This document shows positions 1 to 9,167 of a stretch of 64,000 nt of DNA, piece by piece (position 1 is the stretch's first letter; the number at the start of each line of letters is the position of its first letter). The position numbers and the translations under genes were made by a program. The stretch spans positions 740,683 to 804,682 of the forward strand of contig FSRV01000003.1 of NCBI GenBank assembly GCA_900142905.1, written 5' to 3'. The notes under the pieces are model-generated. The model was given only the letters and a program-made list of their open reading frames with translations, did no database searches and was not told the DNA's origin. This DNA is from Burkholderia sp. GAS332 (lineage in GTDB: Bacteria > Pseudomonadota > Gammaproteobacteria > Burkholderiales > Burkholderiaceae).

Positions 1-1
1 C

Positions 2-322
2 CTGAAGGAAATGATCATTCGCGGTGGCGAGAACATCTATCCCAGGGAAATTGAAGACGTGCTGTCGGAGTTCCCTGGTGTGCTTGAAGCGGCAGTGATC
101 GGAGCTCCCCACGAGACCCTCGGTGAGACCGTCATTGCGTACGTCGCGTATCGCCCGGGATTCACCGGCAGTACGGATGAGCTGCATGAGCATTGCGCGA
201 GCCAGCTGACGCGCTACAAGAGACCCGTGGCGATCAACGTCATCGACAGCCTTCCGAAGAACGCGGTGGGTAAGATCGACAAGATGAGGCTGCGGGATCT
301 GTGGACGGCGCAGAACCCATGA
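2..322 (+). CDS. Acyl-CoA synthetase / AMP-dependent ligase, C-terminal part (5' end outside window)
   Basis: This is the C-terminal domain of an ANL-superfamily acyl-CoA synthetase, which activates a carboxylic acid as acyl-AMP and then acyl-CoA. The open frame runs in from the window edge and ends at a stop after about 106 visible codons. Seen: MIIRGGENIYPREIE, the hinge motif that follows the adenylation domain, and a C-terminal PKNAVGKIDKMRLRD segment whose GKID lysine is the family's catalytic lysine. The substrate cannot be inferred because the binding pocket lies outside the window. The SDR and GMC oxidoreductase downstream suggest fatty-acid or alcohol catabolism. Confidence 0.9.
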   Translation: MKEMIIRGGENIYPREIEDVLSEFPGVLEAAVIGAPHETLGETVIAYVAYRPGFTGSTDELHEHCASQLTRYKRPVAINVIDSLPKNAVGKIDKMRLRDLWTAQNP

Positions 323-540
323 TCTTGGTCAACAACCCATGTGCGCCCCTTTTGTCCGCGTGAGATAGCAAACCCACGGATCATCGATACGTAACTCATG
401 TCCAGTACCCCGGTCCGATAGGGCAATGCGATTGCAAGCTTGCCCGGAGAGTAGGGCGGACCTTGTGGCCAAGGGCGTGTTTGCTGGTCGCCGAATGCGA
501 TGCAGATCTCGATTTTGGACAGACGAAGGAGACAGTCGAA

Positions 541-1389
541 ATGAACATGCAGGTCACTGGGGCACAGGATAGTCACGCGATTCAACCGCCGAGCGAATCG
601 CTTATTCCGGGAGGGCGGCCAACTATCTTCGTGACGGGTGCTGCTTCCGGGATCGGTCGCGCCTGCGCCGAACTGTTTGCGCGGCGCGGTTGGTTCGTAG
701 GCCTCTACGATATCAATGCGGACGGTGCCGCCGCGGTCGCCGCGACCCTGGGTGAGGGCAACGCAGTCTCTGGCGCGCTCGACGTGAGCAATCCTGAAGC
801 GTGGCAGCGGACGCTCGCAGCATTCTGGGCCGAAAGCGGCCACCGGCTCGACGTGCTGCTCAATAATGCGGGCATTCTTTCATCGGGGCAGTTCCAGGAG
901 GTTTCCATAGCCAGACATTATGCGATGCTTGACGTGAATGTCCGGGGAATGATCACGGGTTGTCACTGCGCATTCCGGTACCTGCAGAGGACGCCCGGTT
1001 CCCACGTGATCAATATTGCGTCGGCCACCGCGATCTATGGCCAGCCCGAGCTTGCGACTTACTCGGGAACCAAGTTCGCCGTGCGCGGATTCACCGAAGG
1101 GCTAGACCTCGAATGGAGCAAGCTCGGCATCCGCGTGAGCGACATATGGCCAAGCTTCGTCAAGACCGCAATGGCTGATGGCTTCGACCATATCCCCAGT
1201 GCAAAGTCACTGGGCATTCGGCTGATGCCGGCTGACGTCGCATCCACTGTGTGGACTTGTGCGACGACACGGAGACTCATTCACAAAACGCACTGGACTG
1301 TCGGCCTGCAAGCCGGGCTACTGTCTCTCGCCACGCGTCTGGCGCCGCCAGCACTCAGCCGCTGGGTCGTCCGGCATATCGCGTTATGA
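541..1389 (+). CDS. Short-chain dehydrogenase/reductase (SDR)
   Basis: NAD(P)-dependent oxidoreductase of the classical SDR family, 282 residues. Seen: the nucleotide-binding TGAASGIG at residues 32-39, NNAG at 108-111, catalytic Ser near 161 and YSGTK with Tyr174 and Lys178. The start at 541 is chosen because GGAG lies about 8 bases upstream; an in-frame start at 463 would add a tail without family resemblance. The C-terminus (about residues 225-282) is extended compared with the usual 250 residues. It sits between an acyl-CoA ligase and a GMC oxidoreductase, so an alcohol, aldehyde or sterol-like substrate is plausible. The exact substrate is unknown. Confidence 0.88.
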   Translation: MNMQVTGAQDSHAIQPPSESLIPGGRPTIFVTGAASGIGRACAELFARRGWFVGLYDINADGAAAVAATLGEGNAVSGALDVSNPEAWQRTLAAFWAESGHRLDVLLNNAGILSSGQFQEVSIARHYAMLDVNVRGMITGCHCAFRYLQRTPGSHVINIASATAIYGQPELATYSGTKFAVRGFTEGLDLEWSKLGIRVSDIWPSFVKTAMADGFDHIPSAKSLGIRLMPADVASTVWTCATTRRLIHKTHWTVGLQAGLLSLATRLAPPALSRWVVRHIAL

Positions 1390-1671
1390 ACCGGGTACTC
1401 ATGCCTGTGTCCCCGATACCCGGCGGCAGTCTGCGCTCACGGCAAGGTCGTTATGCAAATGCTGCGCGATTGACGTAGGGTCTTGTTATGAGAATTCAGC
1501 GGGGATTACTTATAGAGATTAGTATATCTAATCAATTATTAATCGCACGAACTTGTTCACGAAAAAACTTTTTCATGTTCGAGCGCGTCGGCGCCTTGCC
1601 GCCGCACAGATATGTCGAGGTGTCCATGCACGGTGAAGACTCGCCCGGATGCACAGGAAGGGGAATTTAAT

Positions 1672-3336
1672 ATGGAAAACACTGCTTTCGACTTCGACTG
1701 GCTGGTTATCGGCTCAGGCTTCGGCGGCAGCGTCGCCGCGCTGCGCCTCGCGGAAAAGGGTTATCTCGTCGGTGTGGTCGAGCGTGGGCGGCGCTATCGT
1801 GATGAAGACCTCCCCAGGTCGGCCTGGCAGTTCGGCCGCTATTTGTGGGCACCTGCACTGGGGTTGAAGGGCATCATGCGCATGGCGCTATTTCGCCACA
1901 TCTTTACGCCCACCCAGAATGCCGTCGGCGGGGGCAGTATCGTGTACGGCGGCGTGCTGTACCGCGCCAAGCCAGGGTTCTTCGAGGATCAGCAGTGGCG
2001 CGCGCTCGGCAACTGGGACATGCTGCTGCGCCCGCACTACGATACGGCGGAACGCATGCTCGGCGTAAAGACGGTGCCATTTGATTCGCCCAGCCAGCAG
2101 TTGGCTCGGGAAATGGCGCAACACTTCGGCGCCGGAGACACATTTACTCGCGCACCCTGCGGGGTGTTTTTCGGCGAGCCAGGCAAGTTAGTCAAGGATC
2201 CCTATTTCGGTGGTGAAGGTCCCGACCGCACCGGATGCACGCGTTGCGGTGCATGCCTCGTGGGCTGCCGCGTCGGCGCCGTGAACTCGTTGTTGAAGAA
2301 CTACCTGTGGTTCGCCGAAAAGCACGGCGTGCAGATCATGGCCGAACGCGAGGTTGTTGACGTCACTCCGCTCGGTGCGCCCGACGGCAGTGAAGGCTAT
2401 CGCGTAGTCACGCAGCGTCCCGGCGCGTGGTTCGCCCGCGATAGACAGACCCACACCGCGCGCGGCGTGGTGTTCGCGGGTGGGTCGCTCGGCACCAACG
2501 AACTGCTGGCCAACTGCAAGCATGGTGGGTCGCTGCCTGGGGTCAGCGACCGCCTCGGCGAACTGGTGCGCACCAACAGCGAATCGATCCTGACTGTGCG
2601 CCTGCCCGAGGACCGCAAAACCTGGAACGATGTAACTGCGAGCTCGAGCGTGCATGTCAATTCCGATACGCACATTGAGTTCCTCACCTACGGTCGCAAC
2701 GCCGACTTCGTGAGCTTGCTCTACACGGTGTTGGTCGGCAAGGGCAACCGCCTGACGCGGCCGCTTAAGTGGCTGGGCAAAATCGCGCAGCATCCGGTGC
2801 AGTGGCTCAAGACGCTGTGGCCGGTCGGCTGGAGCCGACGCATGGTGATGCTGCTGGTCATGCAGGCGCTAGACAATGCGATCGCGCTGCGCGCCAGGAA
2901 ACGTTGGTTGCGTCGCGGATACCGACTCGCCACAGAGCAGAATCGCGCCAAACCCAATCCGACGTACATCGATGACGCCAACCGGGCAGCACAGTGGCTG
3001 GCCCAGCATACCGGCGGCATAGCCCAAAGCAACGTGCTCGAAGCGCTGGTGAACATTCCGACCACCGCCCACGTATTGGGCGGTGCCGTCATCGGCACCG
3101 ATTCTGCGAGCGGCGTGGTCGATCAATATCTGCGCGTTTTTGGCTACCGGAACCTGCTGGTGTGCGACGGTGCCGCTATGCCGGCAAATCCCGGAGTGAA
3201 TCCGGCGCTGACGATCACAGCACTTGCCGAGTACGCGATGGCGCAGATTCCGACGGCTGACGTGGCAAAACTGCAGCCTCGCACCAGGAGCCGGACTTCG
3301 CGTTGGGCCGGGGCGTTTTTGCATGAGCTTCGTTAG
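1672..3336 (+). CDS. GMC-family FAD-dependent oxidoreductase (cholesterol-oxidase-like)
   Basis: Flavoprotein of the glucose-methanol-choline family, 554 residues, oxidising an alcohol group. Seen: the FAD-binding VIGSGFGGS at residues 12-20, a Cys-rich CTRCGACLVGC segment near residues 190-200 that occurs in the cholesterol-oxidase-like GMC branch, and a C-terminal GMC block around HVLGGAVIGTD and GVNPALTITALAEYA. The start at 1672 follows an AGGAAGGGG purine run; the longer frame from 1612 overlaps this site and looks unrelated. No signal peptide is seen. The four clustered cysteines could bind a metal or Fe-S cluster, which is inference. Substrate unknown. Confidence 0.87.
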   Translation: MENTAFDFDWLVIGSGFGGSVAALRLAEKGYLVGVVERGRRYRDEDLPRSAWQFGRYLWAPALGLKGIMRMALFRHIFTPTQNAVGGGSIVYGGVLYRAKPGFFEDQQWRALGNWDMLLRPHYDTAERMLGVKTVPFDSPSQQLAREMAQHFGAGDTFTRAPCGVFFGEPGKLVKDPYFGGEGPDRTGCTRCGACLVGCRVGAVNSLLKNYLWFAEKHGVQIMAEREVVDVTPLGAPDGSEGYRVVTQRPGAWFARDRQTHTARGVVFAGGSLGTNELLANCKHGGSLPGVSDRLGELVRTNSESILTVRLPEDRKTWNDVTASSSVHVNSDTHIEFLTYGRNADFVSLLYTVLVGKGNRLTRPLKWLGKIAQHPVQWLKTLWPVGWSRRMVMLLVMQALDNAIALRARKRWLRRGYRLATEQNRAKPNPTYIDDANRAAQWLAQHTGGIAQSNVLEALVNIPTTAHVLGGAVIGTDSASGVVDQYLRVFGYRNLLVCDGAAMPANPGVNPALTITALAEYAMAQIPTADVAKLQPRTRSRTSRWAGAFLHELR

Positions 3337-3612
3337 GGGCGCTGGAATCGACCATCGATGCATCCGACAGTTTTGACATGTTTGAGCCGGTGCGACGCGA
3401 ACGAGGGCCGCCCGGCGCCCCGGTCGCTTCTTCTCTGGAGCGCTAGTGGGGGCATGGCGACAGGGCCACTCGCCCATCGTGACACTTCCGTCTGGCGACT
3501 GCAGCCGCTTCCTGCTCTGCGTCAATGCGAGCGGGATCGTGTCAGTGCCAACCCACCATACCGGGACTCGGAATCCTGGGGCCGGTCAGCTTCGAATCGT
3601 ACACAGGAGGCA

Positions 3613-3891
3613 ATGATGTTCAGAAAGGGACGCTCTATCGCGCAGGCGATTGCAGCGGGCAACTATCACCAGATCACGATATATCGCACCACTGAATCTG
3701 GAACCCGCCGCATTGTGCGCCACTACGACCCGCCGGCGTGCGAGTCACTCGACGAGGTTGTCGAGAGTTATCGAGCGTTGTTTGGCAGCCTGAGCGAAGG
3801 CTTCACCGCAGAAGGCAGTCGTATCGCCGGTGGCTCGAATCGGGGCCGCTATATCGAAGACGTTTGCGACGTGACGGAGCGCCTTCGATAG
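3613..3891 (+). CDS. Small conserved-looking hypothetical protein (92 aa)
   Basis: Not recognised. A perfect AGGAGG ribosome-binding site lies just upstream of two tandem ATG codons, which fixes the start much better than the longer open frame beginning at 3358. The protein starts MMFRKGRSIAQAIAAGNYHQ and has mixed charged composition, no signal peptide and no membrane segment. It stands alone between the GMC oxidoreductase and ompW. Confidence 0.6.
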   Translation: MMFRKGRSIAQAIAAGNYHQITIYRTTESGTRRIVRHYDPPACESLDEVVESYRALFGSLSEGFTAEGSRIAGGSNRGRYIEDVCDVTERLR

Positions 3892-3967
3892 CACCGTCGC
3901 GGCCCACTTCGTAGTTGTTTTGCCGTTTCATTTCAGCACCTATAGACGTAGAACCGGAGGAGACAGG

Positions 3968-4696
3968 ATGTTGCAGAAACGAGTAGTTGCAGTTGCCGCC
4001 GCACTGATGACAAGCACGGCCGCCCACGCGCAGAGCGCGGGAGATTTCGTCACGAACGTCGGCTGGCTTCACTTCGCGTTACAGGAGTCCAGCAAGCCGC
4101 TCACGGTCAATGCACTCGGCACCAGCGTGACGGCGGCGGGCTCCGGCGCATCAGTTGACAACGCCGATTCGTTGGGGTTCACCGGCACGTACTTTATTAC
4201 CGATCACGTTGCCACTACCGCTGTGCTCGGCATACCGCCGAAGTTCAGGCTGACCGGCACCGGATCCATCAGTGAGCTCGGCCAGATTGGCTCCGCGTAC
4301 GAGTGGAGTCCAGCGCTACTCCTGAAGTACTTTTTCAACGATGCCACGAGTAACCTTCGACCCTACCTTGGTGCAGGCGCGTCCTACGTCTGGTTTAGCG
4401 GAGTGAAACTCGAGCCGGCGAGCGCCGGGGGCGCCTTTCTGTATACGCCGACATTTGGGGGCGCCCTAACGGGGCCGACTAGCGCCAAGTTGAGCAACTC
4501 GTTTGCTCCGGTAGTCAATGCGGGGTTCACCTTTAACATCACCAAACATTGGTCGGTTGATGCTTCGCTTGCGTATATGTGGCTGTCAACCCGTGCAACG
4601 CTGACGACGCAGTCGAAACTGGGAACTGTCACCAGCAGCACGAAGCTCAAGCTTGATCCCATCATTTCGTTTGTGTCCGTTGCATACAAGTTTTAA
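3968..4696 (+). CDS. ompW: OmpW-family outer-membrane protein
   Basis: Outer-membrane eight-stranded beta-barrel of the OmpW family, thought to pass small hydrophobic compounds; 242 residues. Seen: a signal peptide (MLQKRVVAVAAALMTSTAAHAQ), then DFVTNVGWLHFALQESS, and family-like strands such as TGTYFITDHVATTAVLGIPPKF and a terminal aromatic residue (VAYKF). The start at 3968 is supported by GGAGGAGA seven bases upstream. It is monocistronic, with a strong local ribosome-binding site. Its place beside the oxidoreductases fits uptake of hydrophobic substrates. Confidence 0.9.
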   Translation: MLQKRVVAVAAALMTSTAAHAQSAGDFVTNVGWLHFALQESSKPLTVNALGTSVTAAGSGASVDNADSLGFTGTYFITDHVATTAVLGIPPKFRLTGTGSISELGQIGSAYEWSPALLLKYFFNDATSNLRPYLGAGASYVWFSGVKLEPASAGGAFLYTPTFGGALTGPTSAKLSNSFAPVVNAGFTFNITKHWSVDASLAYMWLSTRATLTTQSKLGTVTSSTKLKLDPIISFVSVAYKF

Positions 4697-4962
4697 CGCT
4701 ATTGCATTCCCCGCGAAGCGGTTTCGCTTCCGTGGCTCACATCCGAGGCAAGCGTAGACCACAGCGCAAGCGCCGCAGGTTCACAAATAAAAGTGGGAGC
4801 GTTCAATACCCAGGGGTAGCGACCCGGCCGCGCCCCGGGACCTATCGATAGATACTGTGACCTCGCGTATCCAGTCAAATGCACAGAGGACGCGGGTAGT
4901 TTCCATCGAAATGCCGCCCCGCAAAAGAAGCTACAGGCGATTAACACAAAGGACAACGAGAC

Positions 4963-5487
4963 ATGCATTTCTTGAACGATACGAGGACGACTGCGCGTGG
5001 CACCGTCAAGCGCGTGTGGGTCAGCGCAACGATCGCGGGCACACTGCTGGCTAGCGCAACGGCGGCGTTTGCCGATACTCCGGCTGGGCCGGCTGGCATA
5101 TGGCAAACGATCGACGATCGCACACACCAGCCCACAGCGCTCGTGCAGATTACCCAGAACGGAGACGGCACGCTCAGCGGCAAGGTCGTCAGGGGGCTTG
5201 GCGGGAACAACTCGCCCGAGCGCCGCTGCACGGAATGTACGGACGAACGCAAGGATCAGAAGATCCAGGGCATGTCGATCGTCAGGGAGATGAAACAGGA
5301 CGGTGACGAATGGGACGGCGGAAGGATCCTCGATCCCGTGAATGGCAAGGAGTACAGCTGCAAGATGCATCTTGAGGCCGGGGGACAGAAGCTCGTTGTG
5401 CGCGGCTATATAGGTTTCTCGTTGCTTGGCCGCTCGCAGATCTGGACCCGCCATAGCGATGTCACCGGGGCGTCAGCGCGGAACTGA
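4963..5487 (+). CDS. DUF2147-family exported protein
   Basis: Predicted periplasmic protein of 174 residues. Seen: an N-terminal positively charged stretch and hydrophobic signal (VSATIAGTLLASATAAFA), then the DUF2147 core beginning PAGIWQTIDD and containing the LSGKVVRGLGG and GGRILDPVNGKEYSCKM blocks that define the family. DUF2147 proteins have a lipocalin-like beta-barrel fold; their biochemical role is not established. An ACAAAGGACAACGAGAC leader supplies a modest ribosome-binding site. Two cysteines (RRCTECTD) could pair. Confidence 0.85.
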   Translation: MHFLNDTRTTARGTVKRVWVSATIAGTLLASATAAFADTPAGPAGIWQTIDDRTHQPTALVQITQNGDGTLSGKVVRGLGGNNSPERRCTECTDERKDQKIQGMSIVREMKQDGDEWDGGRILDPVNGKEYSCKMHLEAGGQKLVVRGYIGFSLLGRSQIWTRHSDVTGASARN

Positions 5488-6190
5488 GTTTTAGCACGCA
5501 CTGAGCAGAGGGCTGCCATTTCACATAAACGACCGCTTTGGGTGAATTCAAAAGCGGCGGGAACGGGTCTATGGAATTCAGTTTGGCTCGGGCGAGCGAT
5601 TCCCGGCCGGACAGAGTATTGACACGGAAAGTCATATCGGTTGTTCGATGCCTGCCATCATTCACAGGAATGTGAGTGCGCCACCGCGCGTTGCTGGCAG
5701 GCGTCGAACGAGCCTAAACGACTACCGCCGATAGCGCCCGGGCGAACGCTGGCCGGTGAGGCCTGCCTTGTAACTCGTTGTTCGAGTGAGTACCGCGGCT
5801 GATCACCTGCCGCGACCAGGTTGATTGAAACGATGCTGGCTCAGACAGAGTTAGCCCATTGGTCTCCCGAAATGGCTCACCTTTTGGTGTCCCGATCAAA
5901 ACAGGCAGATGCAACTAACCGTCTTGCGTTTTCTGCGACATCAGCACACCAAACCCCGGTCTGCAAGGAAGCGAGGGGCGCTCATGAACAAGAGGCCCGT
6001 ACCCCTGCAACCTGGGCGGGCGTCCCACACTGGCGATGGTTTTTTCTGTTGAATGTGAGTGTGAGCGAAGAGGAACAAGCGGATGCTGATTGCGGACGCG
6101 GCGCGTAGTGGCTATTGATAGCAGAAAATCCCACGACCCGTCCCGCTATAATCTGCCTGTTTTCAACCGCTTCGTGCAACCCCGGCATCC
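5488..6190. other. Intergenic region before the integrase island
   Basis: No gene could be supported here. An open frame at 5821-6108 has no ribosome-binding site and no recognisable pattern. A TATAAT hexamer at 6147-6152 lies about 40 bases upstream of the next gene and may be its -10 element, though no good -35 box is visible at the right spacing. This stretch may hold the left boundary of the accessory block. Confidence 0.4.
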
Positions 6191-6649
6191 GTGTCTTCCA
6201 GACGAAATAAGGCCCGTGGCACCCGGGTCCACAAACCGCTGACGAAGGCACTTTTGCTGCCGATGGATCGGACGTCCGCGAACGAGCAGTCTCTCGCCAG
6301 TCATCTTGCGCTGGTCGCGTGCCGCAGCGGTCACGGCAACGGACACCTCATCAATGAATTGATGCGCGCGGTGTACCTGGGCTGGTTCCTGCAGCGGGCC
6401 GGATATGGCATCTGCCCGGTCGAAGAGTTCAGGCTCGTCGAATACGCCGTCGAGGCGACATTGGCGCGTGCTCACGCGTGTGGCGAATGGCGGCTTCCGG
6501 AAGAGGCGATCGCCGCCTTCGAGGTGCTTCTTGCTCTCTACGACTCGCAGCTCGCGAGTGCTCCGCTGCACGAAGTACTCGCGGCGGAGCAGAAGCTCCG
6601 TGCGTTCCTGGCCGGGACGTCCCGTTCTCCCATTCCCGTGAGTACCTGA
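6191..6649 (+). CDS. Conserved small helical protein of unknown function (some homologues are labelled Fis-family regulator)
   Basis: A 152-residue protein starting at GTG. It has a basic N-terminus (MSSRRNKARGTRVHKPLTKA) followed by a largely helical, alanine/leucine-rich body. From memory, similar Burkholderia proteins beginning the same way carry a Fis-family label, but no clear Fis-type helix-turn-helix is visible, so I treat the function as unknown. It faces the integrase gene convergently. The TATAAT at 6147-6152 may be its promoter. Confidence 0.6.
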   Translation: MSSRRNKARGTRVHKPLTKALLLPMDRTSANEQSLASHLALVACRSGHGNGHLINELMRAVYLGWFLQRAGYGICPVEEFRLVEYAVEATLARAHACGEWRLPEEAIAAFEVLLALYDSQLASAPLHEVLAAEQKLRAFLAGTSRSPIPVST

Positions 6650-6743
6650 TTCCTGGCTGGACAGGTCGCGGCCGTTCGCGCGCCAGGCGGCCGTCGGCCT
6701 GTGGGTCAACGCGATCGCCTGGGCCGTCCGTCCGGGTTCGGGT

Positions 6744-8036
6744 TCATGGGTCGTGCTTCGCCGGACCGGGCTCTGCAGCCGGCGGCGTCTCCCAGTTCAT
6801 GCGGTGGCGTTTCACCGTTTCGCGATGGCGTTTGTCCTCTTCCTCGTGCAGGTAAAGGCTCGTGGTGTTCAGCGACACATGGCCGAGATTGTCGCGCACC
6901 GTGCGCAGGTCGACACCGCCGTCGGCCTGGTGTGAGCCCGAAGTGTGTCGCAGCCAGTGCGCCGAGGCGCGGTCCAGTTCATTTGCGCGATCCTTGAATT
7001 CAGGTCCGCGGGCGCGCAGCCCCGCGGCGGCGTTGCCGAATACGTTTTTGATCGCGTCGTGCACGGCTGAGCGCGACATGCAGCGGCGCTTTCCCCGGAA
7101 CGGGATCACCAGCGGCGCGTCGTCGGTGCGGCCTGGTAGCGGCGGGAGACCGTTCGCCTGCCGGTAACGGGCCAGTTCGGCGACCAGTTCGGGCGATGCG
7201 GGGACGGTCCGCTCCTTCTCGCCCTTGCCGACAATGTGAAGCCACCACTGCTCGCGTCCGTCGGCGCCGAGCCGGCGCGAGAAGTCGCCCATCGTTCCGG
7301 TGGCGACCTCGGAAACGCGCATGCCCTGCAGGTAGAAGAGGGTAGTGAGCCACCGGCAGCGCGCGGAGTACGCCTTCTGCAGCCCGGTGTCCTGCGGTAA
7401 CTGCCCGACAAAGCCTTTGACCTCATCCCACAGTGAAATCGACAGGTAACGCGTGACCCGCGGCGCCGCGCGTTTTCCACGCTGGCGCAGCAACGCCATC
7501 GGGTTGCCGCGCAGGTAGCCAGCGTCGACCAGCCAGGTGAACATGCCGTTCAGGATGATCAGTGCCTGCCGCTGGCTGGCCGGTGACAGCGGTCCGTTGA
7601 ATGGGCGCCAGCGTGCGTCGCCGCGCGCGTATTTGCCGCCGCTGGCCGACACCCAGCGGTTTTCGGGCTGCGGGTTGACGAGAAACACCCTGAACAGCAG
7701 CAGATCCTCGTGCGTGAGCGACGACAGCGGCTTGCCGAGTTGCACGACGGTCCACAGCAGCAGCCGCTCGGCCTCCTTGCGGTAGTTATCGAAGGTGGTC
7801 TTCGTGTCGGCGTAGTTGGCCAGCCACGCGCGCACCGCATCGAGGTCATTGCGGGCCGACAGTTGCGAATGCCCGGCGTCGCCCCGGTTGGTGCCGTCGC
7901 GACCGTCCAAGACGTTCCGGAATGACGAGGGTCTCGACAGGCTGCACGGACGCGATCTGGGTGGCTGACACGGTTCGGGCGGCTCCGGCGGGTGTGACAC
8001 GGTGACGGCCGGCACTCCCGGCCACATACACGACAT
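6744..8036 (-). CDS. Tyrosine-type site-specific recombinase (integrase), probably with an N-terminal frameshift
   Basis: Phage-integrase-family recombinase. Seen: an N-terminal SAM-like core-binding domain (WLANYADTKTTFDNYRKEAERLL), the catalytic Arg in GMRVSEVATG, a basic GKGEKERTVP beta-hairpin, HWLRHTSGSH carrying the HxxR pair, GHVSLNTTSLYLH with the second His, and the nucleophile Tyr. The first 55 residues read from 8036 are proline-rich and unlike a recombinase. Another frame encodes a better N-terminus (VSATQIASVQPVETLVIPE, from about 7971 or 8031) that would join near 7907-7911 if one base were removed. A one-base insertion or an assembly error is therefore likely. The gene is divergent from the KfrA-like gene. 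Confidence 0.85.
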   Translation of the reverse strand: MSCMWPGVPAVTVSHPPEPPEPCQPPRSRPCSLSRPSSFRNVLDGRDGTNRGDAGHSQLSARNDLDAVRAWLANYADTKTTFDNYRKEAERLLLWTVVQLGKPLSSLTHEDLLLFRVFLVNPQPENRWVSASGGKYARGDARWRPFNGPLSPASQRQALIILNGMFTWLVDAGYLRGNPMALLRQRGKRAAPRVTRYLSISLWDEVKGFVGQLPQDTGLQKAYSARCRWLTTLFYLQGMRVSEVATGTMGDFSRRLGADGREQWWLHIVGKGEKERTVPASPELVAELARYRQANGLPPLPGRTDDAPLVIPFRGKRRCMSRSAVHDAIKNVFGNAAAGLRARGPEFKDRANELDRASAHWLRHTSGSHQADGGVDLRTVRDNLGHVSLNTTSLYLHEEEDKRHRETVKRHRMNWETPPAAEPGPAKHDP

Positions 8037-8055
8037 TATGGGCCTAATGTCGTGT
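8028..8055. repeat. Perfect 11-6-11 bp inverted repeat beside the integrase gene
   Basis: The arms ACACGACATTA (8028-8038) and TAATGTCGTGT (8045-8055) are exact reverse complements separated by the 6-bp spacer TGGGCC. Two 11-bp recombinase arms around a 6-bp overlap is the layout of dif-type tyrosine-recombinase core sites. The site overlaps or abuts the integrase start and precedes the KfrA-like gene, so it may instead be an autoregulatory operator. Both readings are inference. Confidence 0.75.
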
Positions 8056-8068
8056 AATGCTCCATGTG

Positions 8069-8100
8069 CGTTGTATATTTAGCGTTTTACGTTGTATTAT
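8069..8100 (+). promoter_or_regulatory. Direct repeat CGTTGTAT with 21-bp period upstream of the KfrA-like gene
   Basis: CGTTGTATATT starts at 8069 and CGTTGTATTAT at 8090. The period is 21 bp, two helical turns, so both copies face the same side of DNA. A looser CGTGTAAT copy lies at 8051. Position between the dyad and the KfrA-like start suggests an operator for that protein. Confidence 0.4.
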
Positions 8101-8128
8101 TCACTTCTCCTAGTTCGGTCTTCTGTCC

Positions 8129-9163
8129 ATGTCTGACGCCCAGCCCGCTGTCCCGCCTGACGAGGCCCGCCTCGCCGCCGAAATCGACCGGCTGAAAGTG
8201 GAATTCCCCAGAACGCGCGAGCTGTACCGCGAAGTCTGTGCGCTGCTGTTTTTCCGCTTCGGCCAGACGCCGACCGCCAACCGGCTGTACCAGCTGGTCC
8301 GCCGTGGCAGCATGGGCACGCCCGCGGCCGTGCTTGGCGAGTTCTGGACGGAGTTGCGCGAGAAAAGCCGGGTGCGCATCGAGCATCCCGACCTGCCCGC
8401 CGATCTTGGTGCTGCCGCTGGCGAGCTGGTGTCGACCCTCTGGGCCCGCGCCACCGCGTCAGCGCAGGCCGCGCTCGACGCGCTGCGCGACGAGGTCGAG
8501 GCGCAGCGCGTCGAGGCGCAGCAGGCGGTCGTCGCCGCGCGGGACGAGCTGGGACGCGTGGAGACCGCGCTCGAGCAGCGCACCGCGGCGCTGCTGGCCG
8601 CGCAGGTCGAGATACGGGATCTGGACAGGGCACACGCCGAAGGCCACGCGCAGCGACAGGCGCTGGCGGCAGAACTTGAGCGGATCCGCGCGGCGCTGGC
8701 GGCGCGCGATCGCGAGCTGGTGGAAGTGAGGGAAGGGTTTTCGGGTGAACTTGAAAAGCTGCGTGCCAGTGCCGATCTGGCAGAAGATCGACTGCGGGCA
8801 GCCGAGAAACGTGCGCTGCTCGAGATCGAGCGTGAACGGGTTGCCAGCGCGCGCCTCCAGAAAGAACTGGTGGCCACCACGCGAAAGGGCGAGCAGGGCG
8901 AGACGCGGCATCGCAGCGAACTGCAGACCCTGCAGGCACAGCTCACGAATGCACGGCACCAGGCCGGCGTCCTTGAGGGCAACCTGGCAGCCGTCCGTGA
9001 CGCCAGCGCCGGCTACGCGCAAGAGCTCGGGATGCTGCGACAGCAGATGACGGGGGCGGTCGTCCCGCGCAGCTCAGGTCGCAAGGGTGGGGCTGTCACG
9101 GTACCCGCCCGCAAGCAGCCTCGTGCGACCCGCAAGGCGGCATCGGCGAAGAAGCCGGGATAA
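8129..9163 (+). CDS. KfrA-like DNA-binding protein with long coiled coil
   Basis: A 344-residue protein with an N-terminal KfrA-type DNA-binding region (about residues 15-85: EFPRTRELYREVCALLFFRF, LYQLVRRGSMGTPAAVLGEF) and a very long alpha-helical coiled coil (about 100-310, rich in Ala, Glu, Arg and Leu). The tail is basic (RATRKAASAKK). KfrA is a plasmid-encoded autorepressor whose coiled coil multimerises and aids partition or stability; this protein probably binds DNA near its own promoter. It heads a run of same-strand genes and is divergent from the integrase, which suggests a role in maintenance or control of the element. Confidence 0.8.
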   Translation: MSDAQPAVPPDEARLAAEIDRLKVEFPRTRELYREVCALLFFRFGQTPTANRLYQLVRRGSMGTPAAVLGEFWTELREKSRVRIEHPDLPADLGAAAGELVSTLWARATASAQAALDALRDEVEAQRVEAQQAVVAARDELGRVETALEQRTAALLAAQVEIRDLDRAHAEGHAQRQALAAELERIRAALAARDRELVEVREGFSGELEKLRASADLAEDRLRAAEKRALLEIERERVASARLQKELVATTRKGEQGETRHRSELQTLQAQLTNARHQAGVLEGNLAAVRDASAGYAQELGMLRQQMTGAVVPRSSGRKGGAVTVPARKQPRATRKAASAKKPG

Positions 9164-9167
9164 GCGC

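Noticed and set aside
214..843. Long open frame on the - strand opposite the SDR gene
   Set aside because: Arg/Pro-rich composition, no ribosome-binding site, and the + strand SDR has complete family motifs.
2188..3525. Several long - strand frames opposite the GMC oxidoreductase
   Set aside because: Shadow frames typical of GC-rich DNA; the + strand gene has clear FAD and C-terminal motifs.
5821..6108. Open frame of 95 codons in the 5.5-6.2 kb gap
   Set aside because: No ribosome-binding site and no family-like pattern.
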